A stretch of 64,000 bases of DNA from Lactarius indigo. Lineage: Eukaryota > Basidiomycota > Agaricomycetes > Russulales > Russulaceae. Below the pieces are notes generated by a model that had not been told where the DNA came from, ran no database searches, and was given only the letters and a program-made list of their open reading frames with translations. Shown here piece by piece: positions 22,208-33,308 of the stretch. The stretch spans positions 92,309-156,308 of the forward strand of contig JAFKAC010000122.1 of assembly GCA_025766275.1 (NCBI GenBank), read 5' to 3'. Position 1 is the stretch's first letter. Each line of letters opens with the position of its first letter. Position numbers and translations under genes: made by a program.

Positions 22208-23629
22208 TCATTTGCTGACGTAGGATTTGAGTCTTTTGTTAAGCTCCGTTTTTGTGTCAAAGACGGTTACAGGGCGACCAGATAGCCGCCGAGCAGCGAC
22301 AAACTTTTCAACAGATGATGCGGGCAGGCCTGCTAAGCAAATCGAGTCAAGGGATGGTAACGCTTCGGTGACCATCCCACCCGTAATATCTTCCAATGCA
22401 AGAGCGACGTGCTCTGCGAGTTCATGAGATACATGCAGCGTCTGCACGGTGGAGAATTGATGGAGGAGGTGCTGCCATTCCACATCGTCCACACGCTCTA
22501 ATTGATGACCCTCCTCGGGATGTGCCTTGAGCTTGAGATGGACGACATCGGAGAGTGTCGCAGAAAAATAGCTAAGCACCTGGGCTATGTGCGAAACTTG
22601 CCAGTCAACTCCTTCGCAAGAGATGGTGGTTGTGATAGAGCGCCAATCCCAGCTCAGATCGTTTGGACGAGGATAAACCTGGAAGGTGACCCTGTCGCCG
22701 AAAAAGGTAACATGCGCACGCTTGAATGGGGTTAATTTGGGGCCAACTGAGCGATCGACGAACTTGGAGAGTTGAGCGACCCGAAAGTCAACAAGTTGAT
22801 TCATGTATGCTATCAAGATGCGGCCCAGCCGAGGACCGTCGATTCGGGCGACGAAGTCCTCCAGATACTCGCTAGCGCCCCTGAATTGAAAGAAGGTGAG
22901 TGCAGGAAGGACGGTACGTGTCACGGGAGGGGGGGTTATTTGTTCAGGGCGGGAACTCGGAGTAGCCGATTGGAATTCAATGATGAAGATTTCGAGCCTG
23001 GGAAGTGATGCCAAACCCGCAACTAGAGCCTCGGGTGAAATGTAGCCAGTCGAGGGTATTTTGCGAAGATCAAGCTCAATAAGGTCAGTGGTAGACAAAA
23101 GAAGAGTTGGTAGTGCCGGATAGGGAATGCCGGAAAAGGTGATCTTTTGTAACCGTGGTGCAGATCCTCCCAAGAATCCACCAGGAAGGACTGGTGCATT
23201 TCCATCGACAGAGTCAATGTGGAGATATGTTAACACCGGAAATGGTTCCTGCATCATCGTGGCCATCTTTTCCAAATGCGTGCTTGATACGCCGAGCGCG
23301 AGATAAGACACGCGACCAGGGTGTTCAAGTGCAGCAACCACATTGTCTTCGTCCTCAAACGTGATGCCGCTCTTGAAATATGCGTTGTGATAATCGACGA
23401 CGATAGGAAAGGCCGGCCAGATGCCCAGATTCTTCCTGACAGGAGTCCCGTAGGTGCAGAGAATTCGGAGGTTGAGACGGTGTGGCGACGCAAATACGAT
23501 CTGACGCCATCTCTGGCATACATGAACCAATAAGTGCCACTTCCATGCATGGCGAAGAGTATCTTGATTGTTTTGACAGAAGTCAAATATTTCAAGGAAG
23601 ACATTGTCTGAGAGCACGCCAATTGCCAT
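22208..23629 (-). CDS. F-box-like protein, cluster copy 5
   Basis: A 473-residue frame from the ATG at 23629 (MAIGVLSDNVFLEIFDF). F-box-like motifs: LSDNVFLEIFDF, WHLLVHVCQRWRQIVFASP, and LRILCTYGTPVRKNLGIWP. The C-terminal domain runs unbroken to SYVSK. The frame continues upstream only through non-ATG codons to 23713, past the conserved AG that is probably the 3' splice site of an upstream intron. At the position of copy 1's exon-1 ATG the base triplet is ATC and the local frame is shifted, so initiation at 23629 is preferred. Probably an SCF substrate receptor. Confidence 0.8.
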   Translation of the reverse strand: MAIGVLSDNVFLEIFDFCQNNQDTLRHAWKWHLLVHVCQRWRQIVFASPHRLNLRILCTYGTPVRKNLGIWPAFPIVVDYHNAYFKSGITFEDEDNVVAALEHPGRVSYLALGVSSTHLEKMATMMQEPFPVLTYLHIDSVDGNAPVLPGGFLGGSAPRLQKITFSGIPYPALPTLLLSTTDLIELDLRKIPSTGYISPEALVAGLASLPRLEIFIIEFQSATPSSRPEQITPPPVTRTVLPALTFFQFRGASEYLEDFVARIDGPRLGRILIAYMNQLVDFRVAQLSKFVDRSVGPKLTPFKRAHVTFFGDRVTFQVYPRPNDLSWDWRSITTTISCEGVDWQVSHIAQVLSYFSATLSDVVHLKLKAHPEEGHQLERVDDVEWQHLLHQFSTVQTLHVSHELAEHVALALEDITGGMVTEALPSLDSICLAGLPASSVEKFVAARRLSGRPVTVFDTKTELNKRLKSYVSK

Positions 23630-23769
23630 GTCGTGTCCGTAATTCTCGCCTGCTCCACACAAGTCAGCATTTGTTGTAGTCACTACGGGGGTGAATGCAC
23701 CTTCAGCGCACACTTTCTTTTGTTCCGCACCATGACCTTGAGAAATCTCTCCGGTATGTGAGATGGCAC

Positions 23770-24080
23770 CAGGGGACGGATCACCCAGTAGGGAGAGCGG
23801 ACGAACGCTGATTGAAATTTAGCAGTGAGCACTCAGTCAATTGGTAGGCACTGGACACGCCTAGTAGAACCAATCGATAGAAGAGGTCCGGCAAAGCTGG
23901 GTACGGAGACCGTGCAATGGCTGATTGAAGATTCGCAGCGAAAATTCGGTCAAATATTCTTGTAAATATGAAGGCCGTGGACAAACCTCTCAGTACCCAT
24001 TGGTAATACGGATAATGGACTAGGCTCTGTAGGGGAAGGAGCCACTCTTATAGTACTAGCCTCTTGGCCAGCCCGATGAG
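23770..24080. repeat. Duplicated 5' flank of F-box copy 5
   Basis: GTAGGGAGAGCGGACGAACGC, GTCAATTGGTAGGCACTGGA and ACAAACCTCTCAGTACCCAT match the 5' flanks of copies 1, 2, 3 and 6. The stretch 24080-24413 holds no recognised gene. Confidence 0.6.
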
Positions 24081-24420
24081 TCGTGATCCGATAGAAAGTA
24101 AACATCCAGGTCATGCAACAGAACGCCATATGTAGTTCACAAAGAACGGACCTTGTTGGCACGACATCAGGTAATGAATTAAAGTTGTACTCCGAGAGTA
24201 CCCAGAAAGTAGCCAGACGCAAAGTTGATCATGATGCTGTCAACCAAACCTGTAATTTATAACCAGGGAAGAATGGTGTTGCACCGCATAAACGAACGTG
24301 TAAACGAAACCCCCTAGCTATTGGTCGATATAGTCCTGAAATACGGAACAAAGGAGTTGATGTGGGAACAACCAGTCCGGTCTTTGACAATGACCGACAT
24401 AGTGTAGGCGCGAGGTGATC

Positions 24421-25343
24421 CTCAGTAAAAAAGGAAAGTCGGCTGTAGTCAGCTGTGAGTCAGCTGTGGGCCGGAAACGGCCATCTGGGAGTCAAATGAC
24501 CCCCAGATGGTTATTTGCGAGTTTTCCGACCACGATTTGACTAAGAATAGTCGGATCCGTGTCATTTTAAGTCAGGTCGAGGAGCTTTGCTGAAATCAAA
24601 GCATAGTCATCCGGCAGTCATTTCAAGTCATTTTGGGGCAAATCTATAGTCAAAATTTGCCATTTGGTAGTCGTCCCACAGTCAATTTTTGATACACAGA
24701 AAAAACCTATTTATTGCAAAAAATACGATAGAATCTAGGGTAATATACAAAGGAACAGTAATATTACTATAGGAACGCGGTGCGGGACCTGCTTTGGCGT
24801 GCAGAATTCCACCCCTCCATCACCGTCGTCGTCGGGCATGGCTGGGGTGCTTGAGCGAACAGAACAGAGCTCGTTGCCGCTACCACCACAACCGTTGTGG
24901 TTGAGACTTGCGGCTGCGTTGGCCAAATGCCCCCCCTTCCCTGCCAACATCCCACTGCGGCTGCGTCGTCATTGTGCTTAATCGGCTTGTGTTGGACCCC
25001 CAGCGGTGGTGGTCGTAGTTGCAGGTGGCTGGGTGCATGTCGGGCGGCGCGGCGTTGCAGCTGGTTGGAGTGGTGCTGGGGTTGTAATTGCGGTCAACGT
25101 CGGTGCGTTGTCAGGATAAAAAAAAAAAAAAAAACTAATACTCAATTTTTTTGTTTTTGTTTTTGTTTTTTTGGGGGGGTTCATTGGTTGGTTTGCAGGG
25201 GCGATAGTCGACAATGCCTTGCGAATGTGTGCTGGTGGGTGCGTGTTGGTTTATATGAGTGGGGTAGTTGCTAGTCAGTGGAGCACGCGAGCGAGGGTTC
25301 GAGAGAATATGAACTTACAACTTGCCAGTGCGGCAACGTGGCA
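24421..25343 (+). repeat. Left arm of foldback element
   Basis: About 923 bp, near-perfect inverted copy of 25825-26747. Includes subterminal AGTC repeats, a T-rich/G-run stretch at 25144-25180 and an A-run near 25120. Open frames in it are mirrored in the other arm and are not treated as genes. Confidence 0.85.
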
Positions 25344-25824
25344 GCACATCCTGGTCGTCTGCCGTAGGGGGAGAACAAGCGGGAAGTGGGGTTGACAGAG
25401 TAGCCGTCTTGAATGTAGACTTGAAGAGTAGAAGCGGTGATGGGATGGATTTATAAATAGAATAAAAAAAAAAAAAAAGCGGCAGTGGCAGTGGCAGGGA
25501 AATGAGGAAACGCAGGGAATGGAGTTGGAGCGCTGGACGAGTTTTGGACTTGGACTTGTGTGCATCCAAATGTTCCCGCTTCCCGCAATGGGACGCTAGA
25601 CAGAACGAGAAAAACCTTCCCACGTTCGGTAAATCAATGCGGCGTTGAAGTCCTACCTATTTGCGTCCCTTGTTTTGCACCTGCTCCCCTCCTCTTTTTT
25701 TGTCGTACCCACAGGCCCCACCATACTACTGCCTCACTTGCACCATTGTCACGCAGCCGCCATAGCACCCACTCCAGCTGTCCTGGTGCTTCTGTCCTTT
25801 GTTGAAGCTGCAGGCCCAGGCACC
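25344..25824. other. Unique spacer of foldback element
   Basis: About 480 bp not shared between arms, with an A-tract near 25465 and a (GGCAGT)-like run. No gene recognised. It could be captured host sequence. Confidence 0.6.
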
Positions 25825-26747
25825 GCCACATTGCCGCACTGGCAAGTTGTAAGTGCATATTCTCTTGAACCCTCGCTCGCGTGCTCCACTGACTAGCAAC
25901 TACCCCACTCATATAAACCAACACGCACCCACCAGCACACATTCGCAAGGCATTGTCGACTATCGCCCCTGCAAACCAACCAATGAACCCCCCCAAAAAA
26001 ACAAAAACAAAAACAAAAAAATTGAGTATTAGTTTTTTTTTTTTTTTTTTATCCTGACAACGCACCGACGTTGACCGCAATTACAACCCCAGCACCACTC
26101 CAACCAGCTGCAACGCCGCGCCGCCCGACATGCACCCAGCCACCTGCAACTACGACCACCACCGCTGGGGGTCCAACACAAGCCGATTAAGCACAATGAC
26201 GACGCAGCCGCAGTGGGATGTTGGCAGGGAAGGGGGGGCATTTGGCCAACGCAGCCGCAAGTCTCAACCACAACGGTTGTGGTGGTAGCGGCAACGAGCT
26301 CTGTTCTGTTCGCTCAAGCACCCCAGCCATGCCCGACGACGACGGTGATGGAGGGGTGGAATTCTGCACGCCAAAGCAGGTCCCGCACCGCGTTCCTATA
26401 GTAATATTACTGTTCCTTTGTATATTACCCTAGATTCTATCGTATTTTTTGCAATAAATAGGTTTTTTCTGTGTATCAAAAATTGACTGTGGGACGACTA
26501 CCAAATGGCAAATTTTGACTATAGATTTGCCCCAAAATGACTTGAAATGACTGCCGGATGACTATGCTTTGATTTCGGCAAAGCTCCTCGACCTGACTTA
26601 AAATGACACGGATCCGACTATTCTTAGTCAAATCGTGGTCGGAAAACTCGCAAATAACCATCTGGGGGTCATTTGACTCCCAGATGGCCGTTTCCGGCCC
26701 ACAGCTGACTCACAGCTGACTACAGCCGACTTTCCTTTTTTACTGAG
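25825..26747 (-). repeat. Right arm of foldback element
   Basis: Inverted partner of 24421-25343, ending CCTTTTTTACTGAG at the GGTGATC duplication. Confidence 0.85.
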
Positions 26748-26754
26748 GGTGATC

Positions 26755-28005
26755 GGTGATCGACGACCGAGGTGGCAGGGGCCGCGGGCCGGATTACCTT
26801 GATCTCGCAAGGAACACTTGACACTGATTTCGAGGGTTGCTGGTCTCCTAATTATGGGCACATTTCAGCCTATCTATGGCTTAGTATCGTCTTCATTGAA
26901 AATCCCTTCCCAGAGTCTCTCTACCCAGTTTTGTGCAACTGGCATTGTCACCGTGGGGCCAGGTCGATGATGTCATAACCTCTGTCAAGAGGAATCCCTG
27001 CGACTTCCAGTTAGACTTTGAGAGCGGCGTTGGTGGCGGTAGCAGACGGTTATTCCTCTCGTTCCTTTCAGGTTTCCGCTCTGACTTCTCGAGGCAAACA
27101 ACTGGTCACCCTGGCCCTTCTCCTTTTTGAATCCGTTTATATTCCGGGATATATTTCCGAGACATCCGATCCATTCTTCCCATTTGGCCAAACTATTGGA
27201 GCTTACGGTGCACAATGGTTTTCTTGTAGCTGAGATGCAAAAGCTTTGCCGGCTTCCATTGACACAGACTTCTGTACTAAGGTTGGGTGTCTGGTGTCTT
27301 TCCTGCGTGCCTCATCGGTGTTGTTCCTTCCACCAGAGATTAATGGTTTGCAGCACGGGGAGGACGGGGACAGGTACATAAAATCCATGTGGTACATGTT
27401 ATCGTTTGCGTACTTCCATTATGCCAAGGCATCAATCACCTACCAGATCAGGAGCCAACACCCCGCTTAGCCCCATCCAGTGGTGGGGTTCGCCATTTGT
27501 ATCTGAGACCTTGCGTGACGAGCAGCGCTCTAATATCCATCAGACAGATTCTGATTCGACTGAGAAAGATAGCACTCGCCAGTCGTATTGGTTCTCCGAC
27601 CAGAGATACCAGAGATGGAGAACTACGGGTCTCTGGCCTGCTACATGCTCCCTGTGCACGAGCTCCGAGCAGGAAGCGGGACCCACGAATCCTGCGCACC
27701 ATGTGGTCAGCATCATTTCCTTGCTCTTCTCTCACCAACTCCGGAAAGGCAAGACAACAATCAACTGAGGTGCTAAGAGGTGCTCATGAATGTGCGTTAT
27801 AAAACTTGCTTCACCGCTGGTACCTCTTAAGTATGGACTAGCCTAGATCGACCCTCGCACTCTGGAGCTGCCTCGAAGAACAAAAAACGATATTCATCTC
27901 TCCTCCATCTGCATCTCCTCTGTCCCAGGCCGCATCCCACCCACCCCCCGGCGACTATTAACTCCAAAGTTCGAGAGCACCCCTCACGCACACATACGGC
28001 AGGTA
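26755..28005. other. Intergenic, no confident gene
   Basis: No gene recognised. TTTATATTCCGGGATA near 27136-27151 resembles the retroposon tail motif and may be an old fragment. Short frames at 27246-27470 and 27389-27802 have no recognisable motif. Confidence 0.4.
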
Positions 28006-28383
28006 CTACGGAATCGTAGGCCGAAATGGTGTTAGAAACTCGACGCATCTCCGACCTATTACCCCGAAAGGGGTCCCCGATTCCATGTATATCACTATTC
28101 TCTTACTCGTAGTGGAGGTGCATATTTTTGTACTTCGTGTGGATAGATCGTAGACTGTGAAGAACCTGTCCTGATTGTTCATGGCGGAGGCCGTGGTCGT
28201 CTCTGCGACTATCTCAGGTTCTGAATTTTTCATGCTTGGGGCTTCGCGATGGATCTGTGGCGAAACAGAAAAACCCCCCTTCTTAACTGCTTTTGGGATG
28301 CATCGAGCGATAGGCTGCCTCATTTTGACGTTTGTGGCCGCTTGTCTCATAAACGAAGAACCTCGTATACCTCGCCCCATCAA
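28006..28383 (-). pseudogene. Uncharacterised relic, paralogue of 9889-10221
   Basis: A 125-residue minus-strand frame ending VIGRRCVEFLTPFRPTIP, matching RICGKRVDFLTPFRLVVP at the other site. Upstream residues do not match well. Family not recognised. Confidence 0.35.
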
Positions 28384-28512
28384 TGTACAAGTGCCGCAGA
28401 TCCTTTCGCATCATGAGAGACAGAGAGAGGTTGCGAGAGATTAAGGGTCACAGGAGTGAGCAAGTGCGCTTGAAAGCCAAAGTCGTAATGCGAAAGAGTA
28501 GGCTGTCTCTAT

Positions 28513-28856
28513 CTACAAATGTGAATTTCTATCTATCCCGTCCAACACTATTATTCTCTCATCATCTTCCATTCTCGCATACTCGATTCGGTCTGAGTTA
28601 ATGGCACGCTGGTGCGCAGGCCCGGATCCCACTTCCAACCGTCGAGCAGCAAGCCATAACACCAAGTGCAGATGGACGACACCCCGAGCGCGACTTAGAC
28701 TCTGACAGCACCTCCTCCCTTCATTCGGTGTCACGTACTTCGTGGCGTTGTTCTTACCTACACTTACTGAACATTCAGATGTAGAACCCGGTTGTGCTGT
28801 GTTGTCATTGATGACCAACCAAGCTCCTCGCCAAAAATTCTCAGCTAAAGTCTAAA
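28513..28856. repeat. Left part of the F-box copy 6 3' module, cut off by the LINE
   Basis: Paralogous to 20211-20560 (GAGTTAATGGCACGCTGG, ATCCCACTTCCAACCGTCGA, GTTGTCATTGATGACCAACC). It runs to the LINE target duplication at 28857 and resumes at 38501. Confidence 0.65.
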
Positions 28857-28870
28857 GCAATATGTACATT

Positions 28871-28871
<1 letters not shown>
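28857..28871. repeat. LINE target-site duplication, left copy
   Basis: GCAATATGTACATTC, identical to 38486-38500. Confidence 0.9.
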
Positions 28872-28904
<33 letters not shown>

Positions 28905-29150
28905 CAGTATTTATTCCGGGACAGAGCATAGCTCAAGACTGGTCTTCAGACATAGTAGATGTAAGAAATTAGTAGGTAGAAGGAGTTAAAACTCGCGTGC
29001 GCCGATGTATGGGGTAAAGTAAATAGCCGGAACTAGATTGGCCACCTCCCAGAGGAATGCCAGGGTCAACCATAAAGGTAAAGAGGGGTCACGGAACCAG
29101 TTAGCGAAAAACCGGGACAAAGTAGTACGTAGTGCGCTTATGATGTGATG

Positions 29151-32100
29151 CTATTTTAGAGTTGTGGGATTGGGTGGGCAAAGGCCCACCTCGGGTCTTG
29201 ATGCTGCGCCGCTGTCCTGCAAGAAGCGGCAGAGGAAGTACGCTTGCTCTCCCTCACCTGTGAAGAGGTCGATGGGCGTAGGGATTGGTGGTGCACCCCA
29301 GAGTAGGGTCCAGTGGCGCAGGTGTTTGTCGCGCTGTCTGGTATAGCGTGGGCAGTCGTAAATGATATGGTGGAAGGACCGGTCCGGGGCACCGCAGGGG
29401 CAGGAGAAGGATTCCCGAGGGAGGTCCGGTCGATGTCGTGCGTAGTCGGATGTGAAAGAATGGAGTGTAGCGAGCTGCATAGCTGTGCAGTGTGTCCGTC
29501 TAGTGATGTCCTTCCAGTCGGGTGGTGGCTCTTTTGGGGGGATAGCCGCTTTCCACAAGGGGTGGTTGCGGCCGTCTGGGGGATGGTGAAGACCGATAGC
29601 GTGTGAGTAGATGCGGTAGCGTTTAGATGGGTGGGTGGATTGAATGTAGTGTCTCCACTCGACGGTCCACTGATGGTAGGCGCGCTGGCGAGCTTTCTTT
29701 TTGACGTGTGAGGTGGACTGGACGGGCCTCAGAGCCGAGTGGGGGGTGAGTGTGCAGGCGCGGAGGGCAGCCTTCCTAGCAGAGGAGTCCGACGGTCTCT
29801 GGTGTTTGGCCGGTGCCCATACTAGGTGGATCCTCGTGTTCCTATGCGTGGAGTAGAAGCCTGTAAGCGCTTTATGGAACCGGAGGAGCTCCGTTTGGTT
29901 CTCCAGCAACCTGGTATTGGTGATATGGGCGATTGCTGCAGCGTCATCCGAGAGTACGTAGATGTGAGCAGGGGGGGCACGCAAGAACTCGGTTGAAATC
30001 ATCTCGGCAATTTTGGACAAGCTGAAGAGGTGGACGTCGTACGTTTCTACCCCTGTGCCCAGGCACCAGGCCTGTGTGCGTGTTTCCTTCCCTCCTTGCC
30101 AGACACTGGCGGCAGCACCGCCTACCAGTTGATCGTTGGTTCGGTTTTTGTTGGAGACCGTTCTGGCGGCTCGGATTATGACTGTACTTGAGGTGGTTGA
30201 CTCTGTGTAGAGGTCGTTGACCTCCTCGTTCCGACGCTCCGGGTCCGAGCGGCCTTCGGAAGACACATGTGCCTCCCAATTGTGCACCTCCCAGGGGGCG
30301 ATGGCGGTGACATCGACTCGCTCCGTCAGTAAGGGGTCGACGCGCGCGCCCAGGGCCTCTAGAGCAGTGGGGCGCTGTGTGGTCCTTTTGTTTTGGGCCC
30401 TGAGCGCGCTGTTTGTTATCGTCCCTCCATCGCTGGAGTGAGGACCGCTTTGGACTGGAGGGGTCCAGTTGTCGCCCAGGCGAGCTATGAGCTGAGAAGT
30501 CCGGGGGACGCGGAACAACCTGAGGGTGGAGGTGTGCGTCAGCTTTTCAAGGTAGAGCATGGCAGGTAGGATCCGTAGCAGTTCATGAAGGGGGCCGCGT
30601 GGCGCTGTGCGGAACGACCCAGACACTACCTTGACCCCTTCATTCATGACGAGTTGGATTTTCTTTATCAGAGAGGCCTTCTTCCTTGAGGTCATCCAAA
30701 GCTGGCATCCGTAGGATAAGACTGGCATACAAACAGCATTAAAGAGAAGGCGCCAGTTCGCCGTGGAGATGCCCCTTTGGGAAGTGCCGAGCATCTGTAG
30801 GGCCTTCAGGGAGGCGCGCGCCCGATTGCACATCGTGGTCACGTGCGGCTCCCAATCTAAGCGTTGGTTAATGAAGAAGCCAAGGTATCGTATAGTAGGT
30901 GAGGGGAGGACTGTATAGTACGTATTATGCTCGGGGTCAGGTAGGTAGATAACTGGGGGGGGTGGGGGGGTGGACTTTCGTGTGCCTGGTGGGACGAAGT
31001 AAATAAGTTCGGTTTTGTCTGGTTCGCAGGTGAGGTTAGACCGACGGAGCCAGTCTTCGCATTGCGCGTATCGGTTGCGGATGAGGTAATTTACCTCCTG
31101 CCAGTCTTTCCCGTGTGCGAAAATGATGCCATCATCAACGTACATACCTAGCGTGGTGTCCGTGTCAGGGGGACAAAGCTTAAGGAGGGTGGAGGTGTAG
31201 ATGGCGGAGAGGATGGGGGATATGGGGGAGCCTTGCGGTGTTCCAGTAGGCTGGCCCCGTTCAGTTCCGAAGGCGCCGTTGAAGGAGAGGGTTACCTGTC
31301 TGTCCGATAGGAAGGAGTCGACCCAGCCCGTGATCGGCTCAGAGAAGCCAAGGATCTGTAAGGTGCGGACTAGTCTTTTGCGGTGGACGTGGTCGAAAAA
31401 GCCCTTGATGTCGAAAAGGAGGGCGCCACTCTTCCTTTTTGTTGCAAAGGCCTTCTGGATGTCGTGGGTGAGTGCGAGGCCGGTGTCCAAGGTGGATGAG
31501 AAGGCACGAGTGCCATATTGGGTCGTGGGGAGAAGCTGGTATTTGTCCGCGTCGAAAAGAAGGCGTTTGGCTATTACCTTCTCGAGTAGTTTGCTCAGGC
31601 ACTCGATGAGTGAGATTGGTCGGTATGCTTTGGGTAGTAGGTAATCATCTTTCCCGGGCTTGGGAATGACAACTACTGTGGCCCTCCTCCACATATGGGG
31701 GTGGTGCTGAAGGCGGAGGCAGGCGTTGAAGATGTGGATAGTGAAAGTCTTGATCCGCTCCCACGCGAGCTTGAGTATCCGCCAAGAGATGCCCGATTCA
31801 CCAGGCGCGGAGGAATTATCACATTCGCGAAGGAGGGGGTCAACCTCTTTGGCAATGATCACCTCGAACGGTCGCACTGGTAGGGGTGGTGGGTCGTCAG
31901 GTTGGCTAGCTGGGACGTCCCGGAGGTCTGACGCAAAGAACTTGTTGGAGAGGGCATCAGAGATCTGGTCCCTTTCGAAAATGATGGTTCCATCTGGGTT
32001 GCGGAGGGCTGGTATTCCCACCAGTCGTCTCCCGTGTCTCCAGGAGGCGACGTCCCATATGTTACCATTCTTGATTACGTTCTCGTAGTAAGAGCGTTTA

Positions 32101-33308
32101 CTCGCTTTGGTGGTCTTTCTGAGATGTTTGGCAGCATTCTTACGTTCTGTGGAGTCGCCTGGTGGGAGCGAGCGAAGGGCGCGGGCAGCTGCAGCGCATT
32201 CGTCGTTCCACCACGGGTGGGAGTGGGCTTTACCAGGAATCTTTTCTTTCATATGTTCGCCGCAGGCATCGCTGATCGCAGTCTGTAGTAGCTGGGCCAC
32301 GAGATCGAGTTCCTCATGGGTGGTGATATCGTTGATCGGTGGTAGTCGCGCGGAGATGTCATCTAGCCATGCCTTCTGTGCGTCATCGTCTTTAAAGTCG
32401 ATGGAGAAACCCTTCAGGCGCTCTTGCTTAGCCCCCCGGTAAGTGCCCTCCAGCTGCCAGACCGTTCGAATGGCTGCATGGTCAGACCCTATAGAGGCTT
32501 CCCAGTCCGTTATAGGTGGGGTGAGGTCAAGATTCATGATTGCTGCACAGTTATGCCAGACTAAGTCCAGCGTGCTGGCGCGTTCTGTCTCGAGGCCTTT
32601 CCGAGTTGGTTCCCCGGGCACAGACATGAGCTCAAGAGCCTGGGATGCCGCCCATTGCTCGAACTCGAATGTGTGGGAGAAGGATGACCAATCCCTCGGG
32701 GACCATCTCGGGGAGTGAAGGTTGAAGTCGCCAACCAGGATGGTCGGGACTGTGGGGTCTAAATCGAGAGTAAGTAGGGAGCGTAGCGCTGAGGGGTCAG
32801 CTGTGTCATTATAGAAATTTATGATGCGTAATGTGGTTGTATGAACTCGAATATCTACTATCATAAGGGAGGGGTGGTGTACTAAGTCTAATCGGGGAAT
32901 AGGGTGTGCAGGATGGAGGCGTCGTTTAGAGTGTATTCTACTGAACTTTCGTACGTAGATCATCACCTTTGCTCGTTGCGTGTTGGAGAAGTAGGGGTAG
33001 AGGAGGTGCCAGTTCCGGTGGTTCGCCCCACCGAGAACGTCGACGCCCTCCCTCTCCCCATCCTTTCGAGTGCGGCCCACGGCATCGAACCATGGTTCCT
33101 GCACGCATAAAATGTCGTCTTGTTCGTTGGTCTGGAGGAGCGCATGCATCGCAGCATTGCGGCGGCGCATGTTAACTGAGAGGATGGTTGTATTATGCAT
33201 ATGGGATGATGTCATAAGGTGCTGCGAAATCCGTGAAGATTTTCCAGATGTCTGCGGCATTGCCCTTGAGGAAGAAATCGACGGGGTAGCTGGTGATAAA
33301 GAGTTCAT
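29151..33308 (-). CDS. LINE ORF2: endonuclease, reverse transcriptase, RNase H
   Basis: 1385 residues. The N-terminal third is an APE-type endonuclease: LSVNMRRRNAAM, CVQEPWF, VGDFNLHSPRWSP and GSDHAAI. The middle is reverse transcriptase: AYRPISLIECLSKLLEK, LLFDIKGFFDHV, GTPQGSPISPILSAIYTS and the catalytic YVDDG. An RNase H-like region follows (AWCLGTGVETYDVHLFSLS, then YVLSDDAAAIAHI). The C-terminus has a Cys/His cluster CPCGAPDRSFHHIIYDCPRY of the kind found in Tad1-like ORF2. The protein nicks target DNA and copies element RNA in place. No internal stop. It overlaps the preceding zinc-knuckle frame by 116 nt in a different frame, so it needs reinitiation, frameshifting or its own ATG at 33308. 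Confidence 0.93.
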   Translation of the reverse strand: MNSLSPATPSISSSRAMPQTSGKSSRISQHLMTSSHMHNTTILSVNMRRRNAAMHALLQTNEQDDILCVQEPWFDAVGRTRKDGEREGVDVLGGANHRNWHLLYPYFSNTQRAKVMIYVRKFSRIHSKRRLHPAHPIPRLDLVHHPSLMIVDIRVHTTTLRIINFYNDTADPSALRSLLTLDLDPTVPTILVGDFNLHSPRWSPRDWSSFSHTFEFEQWAASQALELMSVPGEPTRKGLETERASTLDLVWHNCAAIMNLDLTPPITDWEASIGSDHAAIRTVWQLEGTYRGAKQERLKGFSIDFKDDDAQKAWLDDISARLPPINDITTHEELDLVAQLLQTAISDACGEHMKEKIPGKAHSHPWWNDECAAAARALRSLPPGDSTERKNAAKHLRKTTKASKRSYYENVIKNGNIWDVASWRHGRRLVGIPALRNPDGTIIFERDQISDALSNKFFASDLRDVPASQPDDPPPLPVRPFEVIIAKEVDPLLRECDNSSAPGESGISWRILKLAWERIKTFTIHIFNACLRLQHHPHMWRRATVVVIPKPGKDDYLLPKAYRPISLIECLSKLLEKVIAKRLLFDADKYQLLPTTQYGTRAFSSTLDTGLALTHDIQKAFATKRKSGALLFDIKGFFDHVHRKRLVRTLQILGFSEPITGWVDSFLSDRQVTLSFNGAFGTERGQPTGTPQGSPISPILSAIYTSTLLKLCPPDTDTTLGMYVDDGIIFAHGKDWQEVNYLIRNRYAQCEDWLRRSNLTCEPDKTELIYFVPPGTRKSTPPPPPVIYLPDPEHNTYYTVLPSPTIRYLGFFINQRLDWEPHVTTMCNRARASLKALQMLGTSQRGISTANWRLLFNAVCMPVLSYGCQLWMTSRKKASLIKKIQLVMNEGVKVVSGSFRTAPRGPLHELLRILPAMLYLEKLTHTSTLRLFRVPRTSQLIARLGDNWTPPVQSGPHSSDGGTITNSALRAQNKRTTQRPTALEALGARVDPLLTERVDVTAIAPWEVHNWEAHVSSEGRSDPERRNEEVNDLYTESTTSSTVIIRAARTVSNKNRTNDQLVGGAAASVWQGGKETRTQAWCLGTGVETYDVHLFSLSKIAEMISTEFLRAPPAHIYVLSDDAAAIAHITNTRLLENQTELLRFHKALTGFYSTHRNTRIHLVWAPAKHQRPSDSSARKAALRACTLTPHSALRPVQSTSHVKKKARQRAYHQWTVEWRHYIQSTHPSKRYRIYSHAIGLHHPPDGRNHPLWKAAIPPKEPPPDWKDITRRTHCTAMQLATLHSFTSDYARHRPDLPRESFSCPCGAPDRSFHHIIYDCPRYTRQRDKHLRHWTLLWGAPPIPTPIDLFTGEGEQAYFLCRFLQDSGAASRPEVGLCPPNPTTLK

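Larger units (their letters stand above)
24421..26747. mobile_element. Foldback DNA element, 2.33 kb
   Basis: The element starts CTCAGTAAAAAAGGAAAGTC and ends with its exact complement, between direct repeats GGTGATC (24414-24420 and 26748-26754). The two arms are inverted copies about 0.92 kb long with very few mismatches (for example T/C near 24590 against 26577). They leave only about 480 bp between them. No transposase was seen, so it must be non-autonomous. About 12 AGTC motifs crowd the first 260 bp of each arm, as in the subterminal repeats of some DNA transposons. The 7-bp duplication and CAGT end hint at a hAT-like origin, but that is only inference. Confidence 0.85.

Noticed and set aside
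24735..26433. Identical short reading frames on both strands (for example 24735-24950 and 26218-26433) as genes
   Set aside because: They are mirror copies produced by the foldback arms and have no known motif.
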